Below are positions 1 to 6,322 of a stretch of 14,620 bases of DNA, piece after piece. Under the pieces are notes generated by a model. The model had not been told where the DNA came from, did not search any database, and was given only the letters and a program-made list of their open reading frames with translations. The stretch is from Saprospiraceae bacterium (GTDB lineage Bacteria; Bacteroidota; Bacteroidia; Chitinophagales; Saprospiraceae), in contig JADZBJ010000318.1 of assembly GCA_020852155.1 (NCBI GenBank), positions 1 to 14,620 of the forward strand, written 5' to 3'. Within the stretch, counting starts at the first letter, position 1. Each line of letters opens with the position of its first letter. The translations under genes and the position numbers were made by a program.

Positions 1-1
1 C

Positions 2-457
2 GACGGTAAATTCATTGAAAAGATCGGCACCTACAACCCGCTGACCGTTCCGGCTACCATCGAACTCAACCACGACCGCGCCATGCAATGGCTCTACAAC
101 GGCGCTCAGCCTACTGACACCGTTCGTTCTATCCTGCGTTTCAAAGGTGTATTGCTGTACAAACACCTGCTGGAAGGTGTGAAAAAAGGCGCATTCACGC
201 AGGAAGAAGCCGATGCGAAATTCCACGCATGGGTTGCTAAAAAAGACGAAACCAACGACAAGCGTCGCGCCAAGGTTTCTGAAGCAAAAGAAAAATTCAA
301 AACTGCAGTTGACGGCGTAGCGAAAGTAAAAGCCAAGCCTGTTGTTGAAGAAGCTCCGGCAGAAGAAACAGCCGCTGAAGAAGCTACTGAAGCCGCAACA
401 GAAGAAGCAGCCGAGGCTGCTCCGGAAGCTGCTGCTGAGGAAAATACTGAAGCGTAA
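2..457 (+). CDS. rpsP: 30S ribosomal protein S16, 3' part (5' end outside window)
   Basis: This is a structural protein of the small ribosomal subunit that binds 16S rRNA and helps 30S assembly. The frame is open from base 2 and reads DGKFIEKIGTYNP, followed by LNHDRAMQWLYNGAQPTDTV; these are the conserved S16 core segments. The residues missing upstream are probably only about 15-20. After the core (roughly visible residues 1-85) comes a basic linker and then a tail of about 40 residues made almost only of Glu, Ala, Thr and Pro. Such acidic tails are common on S16 of Bacteroidota and absent from the short E. coli protein. In many bacteria rpsP starts an operon with rimM and trmD, but here a strong hairpin terminator follows 65 bases after the stop, so this gene ends its transcript. 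The assignment is very sure; only the start is unseen. Confidence 0.96.
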   Translation, partial: DGKFIEKIGTYNPLTVPATIELNHDRAMQWLYNGAQPTDTVRSILRFKGVLLYKHLLEGVKKGAFTQEEADAKFHAWVAKKDETNDKRRAKVSEAKEKFKTAVDGVAKVKAKPVVEEAPAEETAAEEATEAATEEAAEAAPEAAAEENTEA

Positions 458-522
458 GCAAAAAAATAAAACGGGCGAATTACTTTTGCCCAACCTGTTA
501 ACTACCTGAATCTTTCAGGCAT

Positions 523-564
523 GACCTGGTAAAGCCCATTGGCGGTTTTACCGGGTCTTTTTTT
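523..564 (+). terminator. Rho-independent terminator after rpsP
   Basis: An 11-bp stem pairs 523-533 with 547-557 with a single G-T wobble. It is extended inside by GCC (534-536) pairing with GGC (541-543) around a CATT loop, and is followed by seven T (558-564). A smaller perfect hairpin, CCTGAA-tct-TTCAGG, lies just before it at 505-519. The structure separates rpsP from the next gene. It also makes the TTG at 539 an implausible start for that gene, because the TTG would lie in the hairpin loop. Confidence 0.9.
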
Positions 565-619
565 AAAAAATCACGGCATTTCGCCGGCATATTCATACCC
601 AATTTCAATACTCAAGACT

Positions 620-2008
620 ATGCAGCAGTTAGATGATCAATACTACGACCGACTGAATGACCTGGCAGCCGCCATTCAGGAATCGCCGGCCCTGGCTCAG
701 TACCTCGACGAAGAAGAGGACGAGTTTTATAACGAATTACGTCAGGAGTTCGAACCTCAGATCTCGGCACTGCACCACCAGGTTGCTGCTGAAGCGCCAT
801 TGCAATTGGTTACTTTCGAGCGCTTCCTGCTGGAGCCGCCTTTCGAAGGACTGTATCTGCCGCGCGTACTGGGTTATGCCGTACTCCGCAACGAAATCAC
901 GGATCAGTTTAAGTACGTTCGCCCGAACGACCACTTTAAAGACATCCTGCTGGCTATCTGCCAAAGCCCGCACTTCGAACAACTCAAAAAACGTATCGGT
1001 CAGACCATCAGCGTCGGTTTTGCCCTGAGTAGCGATATCTGGATCACCAACCTGATGGGTCAGGTGGAAAACAAGCGCATCCGCTACTTCCTGCAGCAAC
1101 AAAAGAATGACCGCTACCGCGATGTGAAAGACCGCGCCGAACTGTATCGCCGTTACTCCAATCAATTGCGCAATGAGCAATACCACTCGGCCGACTTCCC
1201 GACAACGCTGGCCGAAATGAAGCCGAATTTCTCGGCCCTGCGCCAGTTTTTGCTGAAGCGCTTCGGCAGTGAAGGCGATAACTCATCGCTCAAAGGCAAA
1301 ATCAGCGCATTCCTCGATAATAAAGAATTTCAGGCCACCGAAGAATACCTTGAAATGCTGGCCATCGCCGGTAATTTCCTTGATTTCGATCCGGCAGAAC
1401 GCCTTGCATTCGCTACGCACTTCGAACGCGAACGCCGCAGTTTCCCCGAATTCGACGTGCGCTTCCTGCGTTTTGTCCGCCATTTGTTTGATCAAACTGG
1501 CCTGACATCTGTCAACGATGAACGCATGATTGCTGCGGTGGATAAAAACTACAAGGACAAAATCAGCGACTATTACCGCATCGCTGAAAAAGTACACAAC
1601 CTCGGTTATGTTCACCCTGACGCCATCGAAGCCGTGCAGGATTTCTACAACTCACACGAAGGTCTTTCAACAGAAAGCGACTGCCTGCGCCAGTTGGTGC
1701 TGACATATTTCCGCCGCCTGTTGTCTGGTTTTACGGAACGCGACTACGCCGATTACTTCGAGATCACCAAGATATTTGCCATTTACATGGGCATATTCGG
1801 CAATCAGCAGTTCAACCAGGATGTCGAGAAAGCCTCTATGGCCTACGTCCAGAAACTGCTCAAACGCTTCACCGACAAGCGCGCCAAAGATTACCAGGAT
1901 GTCAAACGTTTCGTCTCGACGCAGTTTGTTGATCTGGGCTTCCTGAAGGATAAAGAGGTGGTGGAAATGTTCAAAACGCGCCGCAAACGCCGCAAAGCAG
2001 ACCAGTAA
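620..2008 (+). CDS. Conserved-looking hypothetical protein, soluble, mostly alpha-helical (462 aa)
   Basis: I do not recognise a family. The product starts at ATG 620 (MQQLDDQYYDRL). The frame is open further upstream to a TTG at 539, but that codon sits in the rpsP terminator loop, so it is rejected. There is no signal peptide and no membrane segment. The protein is rich in charged and aromatic residues with helix-like spacing throughout. It has an acidic patch at residues 30-45 (DEEEDEFYNELRQEFE) and a strongly basic end at 452-459 (KTRRKRRK) that could contact nucleic acid or rRNA, which is only a guess. Codon use resembles that of the neighbours and the reading frame is long and clean, so it is a real gene. 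It stands alone: a terminator precedes it and palindromic repeats start one base after its stop. It is probably cytoplasmic. No function can be given. Confidence 0.85.
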   Translation: MQQLDDQYYDRLNDLAAAIQESPALAQYLDEEEDEFYNELRQEFEPQISALHHQVAAEAPLQLVTFERFLLEPPFEGLYLPRVLGYAVLRNEITDQFKYVRPNDHFKDILLAICQSPHFEQLKKRIGQTISVGFALSSDIWITNLMGQVENKRIRYFLQQQKNDRYRDVKDRAELYRRYSNQLRNEQYHSADFPTTLAEMKPNFSALRQFLLKRFGSEGDNSSLKGKISAFLDNKEFQATEEYLEMLAIAGNFLDFDPAERLAFATHFERERRSFPEFDVRFLRFVRHLFDQTGLTSVNDERMIAAVDKNYKDKISDYYRIAEKVHNLGYVHPDAIEAVQDFYNSHEGLSTESDCLRQLVLTYFRRLLSGFTERDYADYFEITKIFAIYMGIFGNQQFNQDVEKASMAYVQKLLKRFTDKRAKDYQDVKRFVSTQFVDLGFLKDKEVVEMFKTRRKRRKADQ

Positions 2009-2056
2009 GTCGAAACACCAGTTTCGACACAGTACAGTCGAAACACCAGTTTCGAC
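2009..2056. repeat. Two direct copies of a 20-bp palindrome directly after a stop codon
   Basis: The 20-mer gtcgaaacaccagtttcgac occurs at 2009-2028 and 2037-2056, separated by 8 bases. Each copy is itself a palindrome, with GTCGAAAC pairing with GTTTCGAC around a four-base centre. The first copy begins at the base after the TAA of the preceding gene. A third exact copy lies inverted at 2141-2160. No T-run follows, so these are not ordinary terminators, although they could slow RNA polymerase or protect the 3' end. Confidence 0.95.
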
Positions 2057-2108
2057 CACCCGCACACACACGTTTGTCGAATCTCAAGAACTGATTTTGG
2101 ACAAATTT

Positions 2109-2141
2109 TTTGACCTTGCTGCTTGTTAGTTGTTATGCTTG
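2109..2141 (+). promoter_or_regulatory. Candidate Bacteroidota promoter for lepB
   Basis: TTTG at 2109-2112, a 21-base spacer, then TATGCTTG at 2134-2141. This fits the Bacteroidota consensus TTTG-N19-21-TAnnTTTG with one mismatch in the -7 box. Transcription would begin about 2145-2150, inside the inverted third copy of the 20-bp palindrome and about 35 bases before the ATG at 2182. The match is good, but such AT-rich motifs arise by chance. Confidence 0.45.
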
Positions 2142-2160
2142 TCGAAACTGGTGTTTCGAC
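2141..2160. repeat. Third, inverted copy of the 20-bp palindrome, over the lepB transcription start region
   Basis: The sequence gtcgaaactggtgtttcgac is the exact reverse complement of the copies at 2009-2028 and 2037-2056. The match to the second copy extends to 25 bases (2032-2056 against 2141-2165). It overlaps the last base of the proposed -7 box and the expected +1, where an operator would sit. Equally, it may just be a dispersed intergenic repeat. Confidence 0.9.
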
Positions 2161-2181
2161 TGTACATTGTTCTTTTTGCTT

Positions 2182-3777
2182 ATGTCCATTCTGATATTTC
2201 TGATCGTCCTCTATATCCTGCTCGGGCTGAGCATGATGAAATTGTTCGAAAAAGCAGGCATTCCGGGTTGGAAAGCCCTCGGTCCCGGCGTCGCAGCCTT
2301 CGAATGGGCCAAAATGATTGGCCGCAAACCACAGTATGCCCTTTGGCTGCTGTTCCCGGTCGTCAACTTTTTCATTTACGCTGGTATGGTCATTGACATG
2401 GCCCGTTCCTTTGGCCGTCATGGTTTCTGGACATCGGTATTGGCCGTCATTTTTGCGCCAATTCCGTTTTTCATGATCGGTCGCGATGAGAACGCCAAAT
2501 ACCTCGGCCCTGTGCTGGAAAAAGAGCGTGAATATTTCAGGCTGCTGCATGAAATGACGGAGCGCAAGGACGTTGCCGGTCTTAAAAAACTCGAACAGCA
2601 ATATCCTGAATTCAAAAAAGGACAGGCGCGTGAATGGACTGAAGCCATTGTTTTTGCCGTGTTCGCTGCGGCCTTCATTCGCATGTTTCTCATTGAAGCC
2701 TACGTCATCCCGTCGTCTTCGATGGAAGGTTCGCTGAAAGTGGGCGACTACCTGTTTGTCAGCAAAGCGCACTACGGTATTCGTACGCCGATGACGGTAT
2801 TTCAAATACCACTTTTGCACAACCGCCTGCCTTTAAATCTTGGCGAGTCATACACAAAAAATCCGTCGTTGCCTTATTACAGGTTGCCGAAATTGACCGA
2901 AGTCAAACGCTTCGACCCTGTGGTGTTCAACTGGCCCGTCGGCGACTCTGTATTGCTGGCGCCCGACCGCAGTTATGACATTGGCCAGTGGAATCGTATT
3001 CCACAATTGAAAATGGCCTACGGCAACTTGCCGCTCGTGACTAGGCCTATGGATAAAAAAGACCACTACGTGAAACGTTGCGTTGGTTTGCCGGGCGACA
3101 GCCTGCAAATTAAAGACCGCCAATTGTACATCAATGGGCAAGTTGTTGCCAACCCGACGCACATGCAGTTTGGTTACAGCATTACACCGCCCGCTGGTTC
3201 CAGTTTCAACATGAAACGCCTCGACGAGTTTGGCGTAAACCTGACCGACGTCATTCAAACCCGCGACAGAATGGGCAATGTGGTGGAAACCTATTTCAAC
3301 CTCGATGCCGCACAAGTGGAGAAAATCCGCGCGTTGGGCATGAAGGTCGAACCTTGGGTACGCGAAGCCGATCCGGGCAGCCTGTACCCCAACGACCCAA
3401 ATCGCAACAAAGACTGGACCGTAGATAATTTCGGACCCATCTGGATTCCCAAGGCTGGCGCTACCACGCCCCTGAATATGGATAACATTTGCTTTTACTG
3501 GCGTGTTATCAAAGTGTACGAAGGCAACGACCTGGTCGTGAAAGACGGCAAAATCTTCATCAATGGCGCCGAAGCCAACAGCTACACTTTCAAACAGGAT
3601 TACTATTGGATGCAGGGCGACAACCGCCACAATTCCGAAGACTCCCGCGTATGGGGCTACGTACCAGCAGATCACATCGTTGGCAAACCGCTGTTTATCT
3701 GGTTCTCGACCAAAAATGGCGTCATGAGCAACGGCATCAACTGGAATCGTATTTTCAAATCCGCCAGCGCAATGTAA
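2182..3777 (+). CDS. lepB: Signal peptidase I, large Bacteroidota form with N-terminal membrane domain
   Basis: This inner-membrane serine protease cuts signal peptides from exported proteins by a Ser/Lys dyad. ATG 2182 is chosen (531 aa); the frame continues upstream only through the palindromic repeat. Residues 1-100 form an N-terminal region with several hydrophobic segments (MSILIFLIVLYILLGLSMM; ALWLLFPVVNFFIYAGMVI; FWTSVLAVIFAPIPFFMI), resembling the DUF5684-like domain fused to many Bacteroidota LepB. Another membrane segment at about 152-173 precedes the catalytic part. S180 in IPSSSME is the nucleophile and K298 in YVKRCVGLPGD the general base; GDNRHNSEDSR at 479-489 is the last conserved box. 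Ser and Lys are 118 residues apart, roughly twice the spacing in E. coli LepB, and a further large insert separates Lys from the last box (181 residues), so the periplasmic part is unusually big. It is probably transcribed alone. Confidence 0.95.
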   Translation: MSILIFLIVLYILLGLSMMKLFEKAGIPGWKALGPGVAAFEWAKMIGRKPQYALWLLFPVVNFFIYAGMVIDMARSFGRHGFWTSVLAVIFAPIPFFMIGRDENAKYLGPVLEKEREYFRLLHEMTERKDVAGLKKLEQQYPEFKKGQAREWTEAIVFAVFAAAFIRMFLIEAYVIPSSSMEGSLKVGDYLFVSKAHYGIRTPMTVFQIPLLHNRLPLNLGESYTKNPSLPYYRLPKLTEVKRFDPVVFNWPVGDSVLLAPDRSYDIGQWNRIPQLKMAYGNLPLVTRPMDKKDHYVKRCVGLPGDSLQIKDRQLYINGQVVANPTHMQFGYSITPPAGSSFNMKRLDEFGVNLTDVIQTRDRMGNVVETYFNLDAAQVEKIRALGMKVEPWVREADPGSLYPNDPNRNKDWTVDNFGPIWIPKAGATTPLNMDNICFYWRVIKVYEGNDLVVKDGKIFINGAEANSYTFKQDYYWMQGDNRHNSEDSRVWGYVPADHIVGKPLFIWFSTKNGVMSNGINWNRIFKSASAM

Positions 3778-3943
3778 AGTGGTTTGAAATAGTTAGAAGT
3801 GGTTAGAATGGCGCTTGCGCGCCGTTTGAAATAGTTTGAAGTGGTTTGATTGCTCGCTGGCGCTCGCGTTTGATGGCGCTTGCGCGCCGTTTGAAGTGGT
3901 TAGAAGTGGTTTGAAATGGTTAGAATGCTCGCTGGCGCTCGCG
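3778..3943. repeat. Interspersed array of 10-bp units and two GC-rich modules after lepB
   Basis: Eight decamers of the form ARTRGTTWGA (for example AGTGGTTTGA, AATAGTTAGA) start at 3778, 3788, 3798, 3830, 3840, 3895, 3905 and 3915. They alternate with two copies of a module beginning ATGGCGCTTGCGCGCC (3808-3829 and 3873-3894) and two copies of TGCTCGCTGGCGCTCGCG (3851-3868 and 3926-3943). The first decamer begins at the base after the lepB stop codon. Small ORFs read across this block repeat themselves and are not genes. Confidence 0.9.
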
Positions 3944-3950
3944 ACTGCTC

Positions 3951-4048
3951 AATCGGATTTAATCGAATCAATCCTTAGTGTCTCTTCGTGTCCTCAGTGT
4001 CTTAGTGGTGAAAAATAATCGGATTTAATCGAATCAATCGAATCAATC
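3951..4048. repeat. Direct repeats upstream of ruvX (AATC-rich pair flanking a GTGTC-rich segment)
   Basis: A 23-base sequence starting AATCGGATTTAATCGAATC occurs at 3951-3973 and again at 4017-4039, with a further CGAATCAATC at 4039-4048. Between them (about 3974-4016) lies a segment of near-repeating CTTAGTGTCT / CTTCGTGTC / CTCAGTGT / CTTAGTGG units followed by AAAAA. I have the impression that such CTTxGTGTC strings recur between genes in Bacteroidota genomes. The second AATC block ends 5 bases before the ruvX ATG, so the leader of ruvX is made of repeats. Confidence 0.85.
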
Positions 4049-4053
4049 AAAAA

Positions 4054-4476
4054 ATGTCGCGCATTCTGGCTATTGACTACGGACTGAAACGCACCGGATT
4101 GGCGGTAACCGATTCGATGCAGATTATTGCCAGCGCCCTGACAACAGTGCCCAGCGCCGAGGTGATTGATTTTTTGAAAAGATACACAACCGACGAAGAA
4201 GTAGAGTGTTTAGTGGTAGGATTGCCAACGCATACCGACGGCAGTCCGGCCCAATTTGCACCGGAGGTGGACAAGTTCGTAGCTACGCTTGAGAAAACAT
4301 TCCCTGATTTGCCCATATATCGGCAAGACGAACGCTTTACCTCTGCCACCGCCCTGCGAATTATCGTAGAAAGCGGCATTAAAAAGCAAAAACGGCGCGA
4401 AAAGGCTCTTGTGGATAAAATCGCTGCCGCCCTCATCCTGGAATACTGGATGGAAAAACACAAATGGAAGAAATAG
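4054..4476 (+). CDS. ruvX: RuvX/YqgF family RNase H-fold nuclease (putative Holliday junction resolvase / pre-16S rRNA nuclease)
   Basis: The 140-residue protein has the full length of the family. The motifs are in order: ILAIDYGLKRTGLAVTD at 4-20 with the metal-binding Asp8, VVGLPTHTDGS at 54-64, the hallmark DERFTS at 92-97, and VDKIAAALILEYW at 120-132 with Asp121. The family has an RNase H fold. It was described both as a Holliday junction resolvase and as the nuclease that matures the 5' end of 16S rRNA; sequence alone does not choose between these. The start at ATG 4054 gives the expected N-terminus. It follows a repeat-filled leader and is 33 bases upstream of def, so the two may share a transcript. 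No ribosome-binding sequence is visible, as usual for the phylum. Confidence 0.95.
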   Translation: MSRILAIDYGLKRTGLAVTDSMQIIASALTTVPSAEVIDFLKRYTTDEEVECLVVGLPTHTDGSPAQFAPEVDKFVATLEKTFPDLPIYRQDERFTSATALRIIVESGIKKQKRREKALVDKIAAALILEYWMEKHKWKK

Positions 4477-4485
4477 AACATATTT

Positions 4486-4506
4486 ATCATTCATCATTCA
4501 TCATTC
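4486..4506 (+). repeat. Three tandem copies of ATCATTC before def
   Basis: ATCATTC is repeated exactly three times at 4486-4506 and ends three bases before the def ATG. A change in copy number would alter the ruvX-def spacing but no reading frame. Confidence 0.9.
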
Positions 4507-4509
4507 ACA

Positions 4510-5085
4510 ATGTTGCTTCCTGTTTACGCATATGGTCAGCCGGTACTGAAGAAAAAGGCCGATCCCATCGGACCGGATTATCCTGATCTGACGACTTTGC
4601 TGGCAGATATGTGGGAAACCATGTACCATGCTGACGGTGTCGGCATTGCTGCACCGCAAATCGGTTTGCCCATTCGCCTTTTTGTTGTGGATACCGGACT
4701 GATCGAACGCAAAAAAGACAAACCTGCTGTTGATACAGACCAGCCGCTCAAAATGGCCTTTATCAATGCACAAATTGTCGAGATGAATGAAGAGGCGGTT
4801 TCCTATGAAGAAGGCTGCCTCAGTATTCCCGATATCCGCGGCGACGTGGAGCGCCCTGATGTTATTCGCATTCGCTGGCAGGACGAAAGTTTTCAGGAAC
4901 ACGAAGCCACTTTCACCGGCATCAATGCGCGGGTAATTCAGCATGAATACGACCACATCGAAGGCGTGCTCTTTACCGAAAGGTTGAAACCCCTCAAAAA
5001 GCGCCTGATACAACGCAAACTGGAAAGCATTAAAGTCGGACAAGTGCGTACCGATTATAAAATGCGCTTTTTCAACGTTCGTTAA
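4510..5085 (+). CDS. def: Peptide deformylase
   Basis: This metalloenzyme removes the N-formyl group from new proteins at the ribosome. The 191-residue protein shows all three motifs: GVGIAAPQIG at 43-52 (motif I), EEGCLSIP at 100-107 with metal ligand Cys103 (motif II), and QHEYDHIEG at 144-152 with ligands His145 and His149 and catalytic Glu146 (motif III, HEYDH). Length and N-terminus (MLLPVYAYGQPVLKKKADPI) fit the Bacteroidota enzymes. A 20-residue insert around 66-85 (ERKKDKPAVDTDQ) is also seen in relatives. The stop codon TAA is the left edge of a 160-bp palindrome, so the transcript ends in a large hairpin. The usual partner fmt is not nearby; ruvX is directly upstream. Confidence 0.97.
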   Translation: MLLPVYAYGQPVLKKKADPIGPDYPDLTTLLADMWETMYHADGVGIAAPQIGLPIRLFVVDTGLIERKKDKPAVDTDQPLKMAFINAQIVEMNEEAVSYEEGCLSIPDIRGDVERPDVIRIRWQDESFQEHEATFTGINARVIQHEYDHIEGVLFTERLKPLKKRLIQRKLESIKVGQVRTDYKMRFFNVR

Positions 5086-5244
5086 GGAACGGGTGAATAG
5101 TAACTTGTCAATTTGATGTGATTCCTTTTCCCCCAGATGGCCCATCTTTTTGATTAAATAGTCCCACTATTCGCTCAAAAAGATGGACCATTTGGGCAAA
5201 AATTTACCTACCTGAAATTAACAAGTTACTATTCACCCGTTCCT
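5085..5244. repeat. 160-bp nearly symmetric palindrome between def and ribE (MITE-like or giant hairpin)
   Basis: The outer arms 5085-5108 and 5221-5244 are perfect 24-bp inverted repeats. Inner arms about 5130-5153 and 5175-5198 pair with a few mismatches, and the centre 5157-5171 (AATAGTcccACTATT) is again a palindrome. The symmetry axis of each layer falls at 5164-5165, so the whole stretch folds into one long hairpin. If the ends are set at GGAAC/GTTCC, both sides are flanked by TAA (5083-5085 and 5244-5246); this could be a 3-bp target duplication, the left copy serving as the def stop codon. The right arm ends 5 bases before the ribE start. It contains no ORF. Confidence 0.93.
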
Positions 5245-5249
5245 AAGCC

Positions 5250-5864
5250 ATGTTTACAGGCATCATCGAAACGGTCGGACGCGTAGCCGCCATTGTAAAA
5301 GAAGGCTCCGGCATTCATTTTACCATTGAAAGCGATATTTCTGACGCGCTCAAGCCCGACCAAAGTGTCAGCCACGACGGCGCCTGCCTTACAGTAACCC
5401 ATTGCGGACCGGGATGGCATCGTGTCACGGCTATCGAAGAAACCCTGCGCAGAACCAGCCTGGGGCAATGGCGCGACGGCAACCTGATTAACCTCGAACG
5501 CTGCCTGCCCCTGGGCGGCCGCCTCGACGGGCACATGGTGCAAGGCCACGTGGATGATAGCGTCGAATGCCTGCATGTCGAAGATATGAACGGCTCATGG
5601 CGTTTTGACTTTCGATATCGCCCGACGCCCGAACACCTGTTGGTGGACAAAGGCTCCGTTTGTCTCAATGGCGTCAGCCTGACCGTCGTGAATCCGAAGC
5701 AGGATATTTTCTCGGTAGCGATCATTCCTTATACCTGGGAGCATACTAATTTTCATTTACTGAAGCCCGGCCAACAAGTGAATATCGAATTTGACGTTAT
5801 CGGCAAGTATATTGCGCGATATTTGTCAGCCTATGGCTCAGGTTCAATGGATATTTCTGGATAA
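5250..5864 (+). CDS. ribE: Riboflavin synthase, alpha subunit
   Basis: The enzyme joins two 6,7-dimethyl-8-ribityllumazine molecules into riboflavin in the last step of vitamin B2 synthesis. The 204-residue protein begins with the diagnostic MFTGIIE. It has two lumazine-binding halves: residues 1-88 with SHDGACLTVT at 41-50, and about 97-190 with the matching VCLNGVSLTV at 137-146. GGRLDGHMVQGHVD at 89-102 joins the halves and is conserved. IGKYIARYL at 184-192 is the typical C-terminal helix. No other rib gene is adjacent. The start lies 5 bases after the right arm of the 160-bp palindrome, so in RNA the leader would be partly locked in a stem unless transcription starts inside it. The next gene overlaps its 3' end by 32 bases. 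Confidence 0.96.
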   Translation: MFTGIIETVGRVAAIVKEGSGIHFTIESDISDALKPDQSVSHDGACLTVTHCGPGWHRVTAIEETLRRTSLGQWRDGNLINLERCLPLGGRLDGHMVQGHVDDSVECLHVEDMNGSWRFDFRYRPTPEHLLVDKGSVCLNGVSLTVVNPKQDIFSVAIIPYTWEHTNFHLLKPGQQVNIEFDVIGKYIARYLSAYGSGSMDISG

Positions 5865-6252
5865 TGCCGGCGGCAGACACCGCGTCGGGTTGTATCATGG
5901 CGACCAGTCAGGCCACGTCATGATTCACTGCAACCTCATGATTACGCAGGTGGATTTTTCAGTCAAAGAGAGCAAAACCTATACTTTTTTCATTGAAGAT
6001 GAACTGATCGAAATTCGCCTGCACAAAGAAGCCAACGAACGTTTTTCGTACGAGTTTTACGTCAATAAAGAAGCAAACACCCCCCTTAATCAAGCCAGAA
6101 AGATTGAAAACAGACGCACTTTCAAGCAGTTGATGGCCTTGGTTGCACTGTTAATCACATTCATCGGCCTGGCCCTGTGGCTGGGTCATTGCCTGACCGA
6201 ACGGCGGAATGAACGATGGAGCCGCATGCATCATTATCAACAAAAAGAGTGA
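5833..6252 (+). CDS. Hypothetical membrane protein overlapping ribE (139 aa)
   Basis: I do not recognise a named family. ATG 5833 (MAQVQWIFLDNAGGRHRVGLYHGD) is preferred over an upstream TTG at 5791 that would extend the overlap with ribE. Residues 1-90 look like a soluble beta-rich domain (VMIHCNLMITQVDFSV, YTFFIEDELIEIRLHKE, FSYEFYVN). A basic stretch (ARKIENRRTFK) and one hydrophobic segment at about 99-119 (QLMALVALLITFIGLALWLGH) follow, then a charged 20-residue tail. By the positive-inside rule the basic residues before the segment suggest a cytoplasmic N-terminal domain. The 32-base overlap with ribE in another frame suggests translational coupling, so both are probably made together, but a role in riboflavin metabolism is not shown. 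The frame is clean and codon use is normal. Confidence 0.82.
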   Translation: MAQVQWIFLDNAGGRHRVGLYHGDQSGHVMIHCNLMITQVDFSVKESKTYTFFIEDELIEIRLHKEANERFSYEFYVNKEANTPLNQARKIENRRTFKQLMALVALLITFIGLALWLGHCLTERRNERWSRMHHYQQKE

Positions 6253-6322
6253 TTGAAAGCAGCGAATATGATGACTGTCATATCTTGGCAGCACACAACG
6301 ACCAACCAATCCTTCTTTGTTT

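Noticed and set aside
481..488. TACTTTTG as a promoter -7 box after rpsP
   Set aside because: The -7 match is exact, but there is no TTTG at 19-21 bases upstream, and the transcript would meet the terminator at once. An attenuator is possible but unsupported.
539..619. TTG-started extension of the 462-residue protein
   Set aside because: The TTG lies in the loop of the rpsP terminator and the added residues look random; ATG 620 is clean.
1891..2820. 309-residue minus-strand ORF across the lepB upstream region
   Set aside because: It is antisense to two confident genes and reads through the 20-bp palindromes; composition is not protein-like.
2848..3675. 275-residue minus-strand ORF
   Set aside because: It lies wholly antisense to lepB, an artefact of codon bias in the real gene.
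3836..4018. Small plus-strand ORF (60 residues)
   Set aside because: It is a translation of the repeat block and repeats its own residues; no start signal.
3778..4048. CRISPR array
   Set aside because: Units are 10 bases or irregular, there are no unique spacers of constant length, and no cas genes are near.
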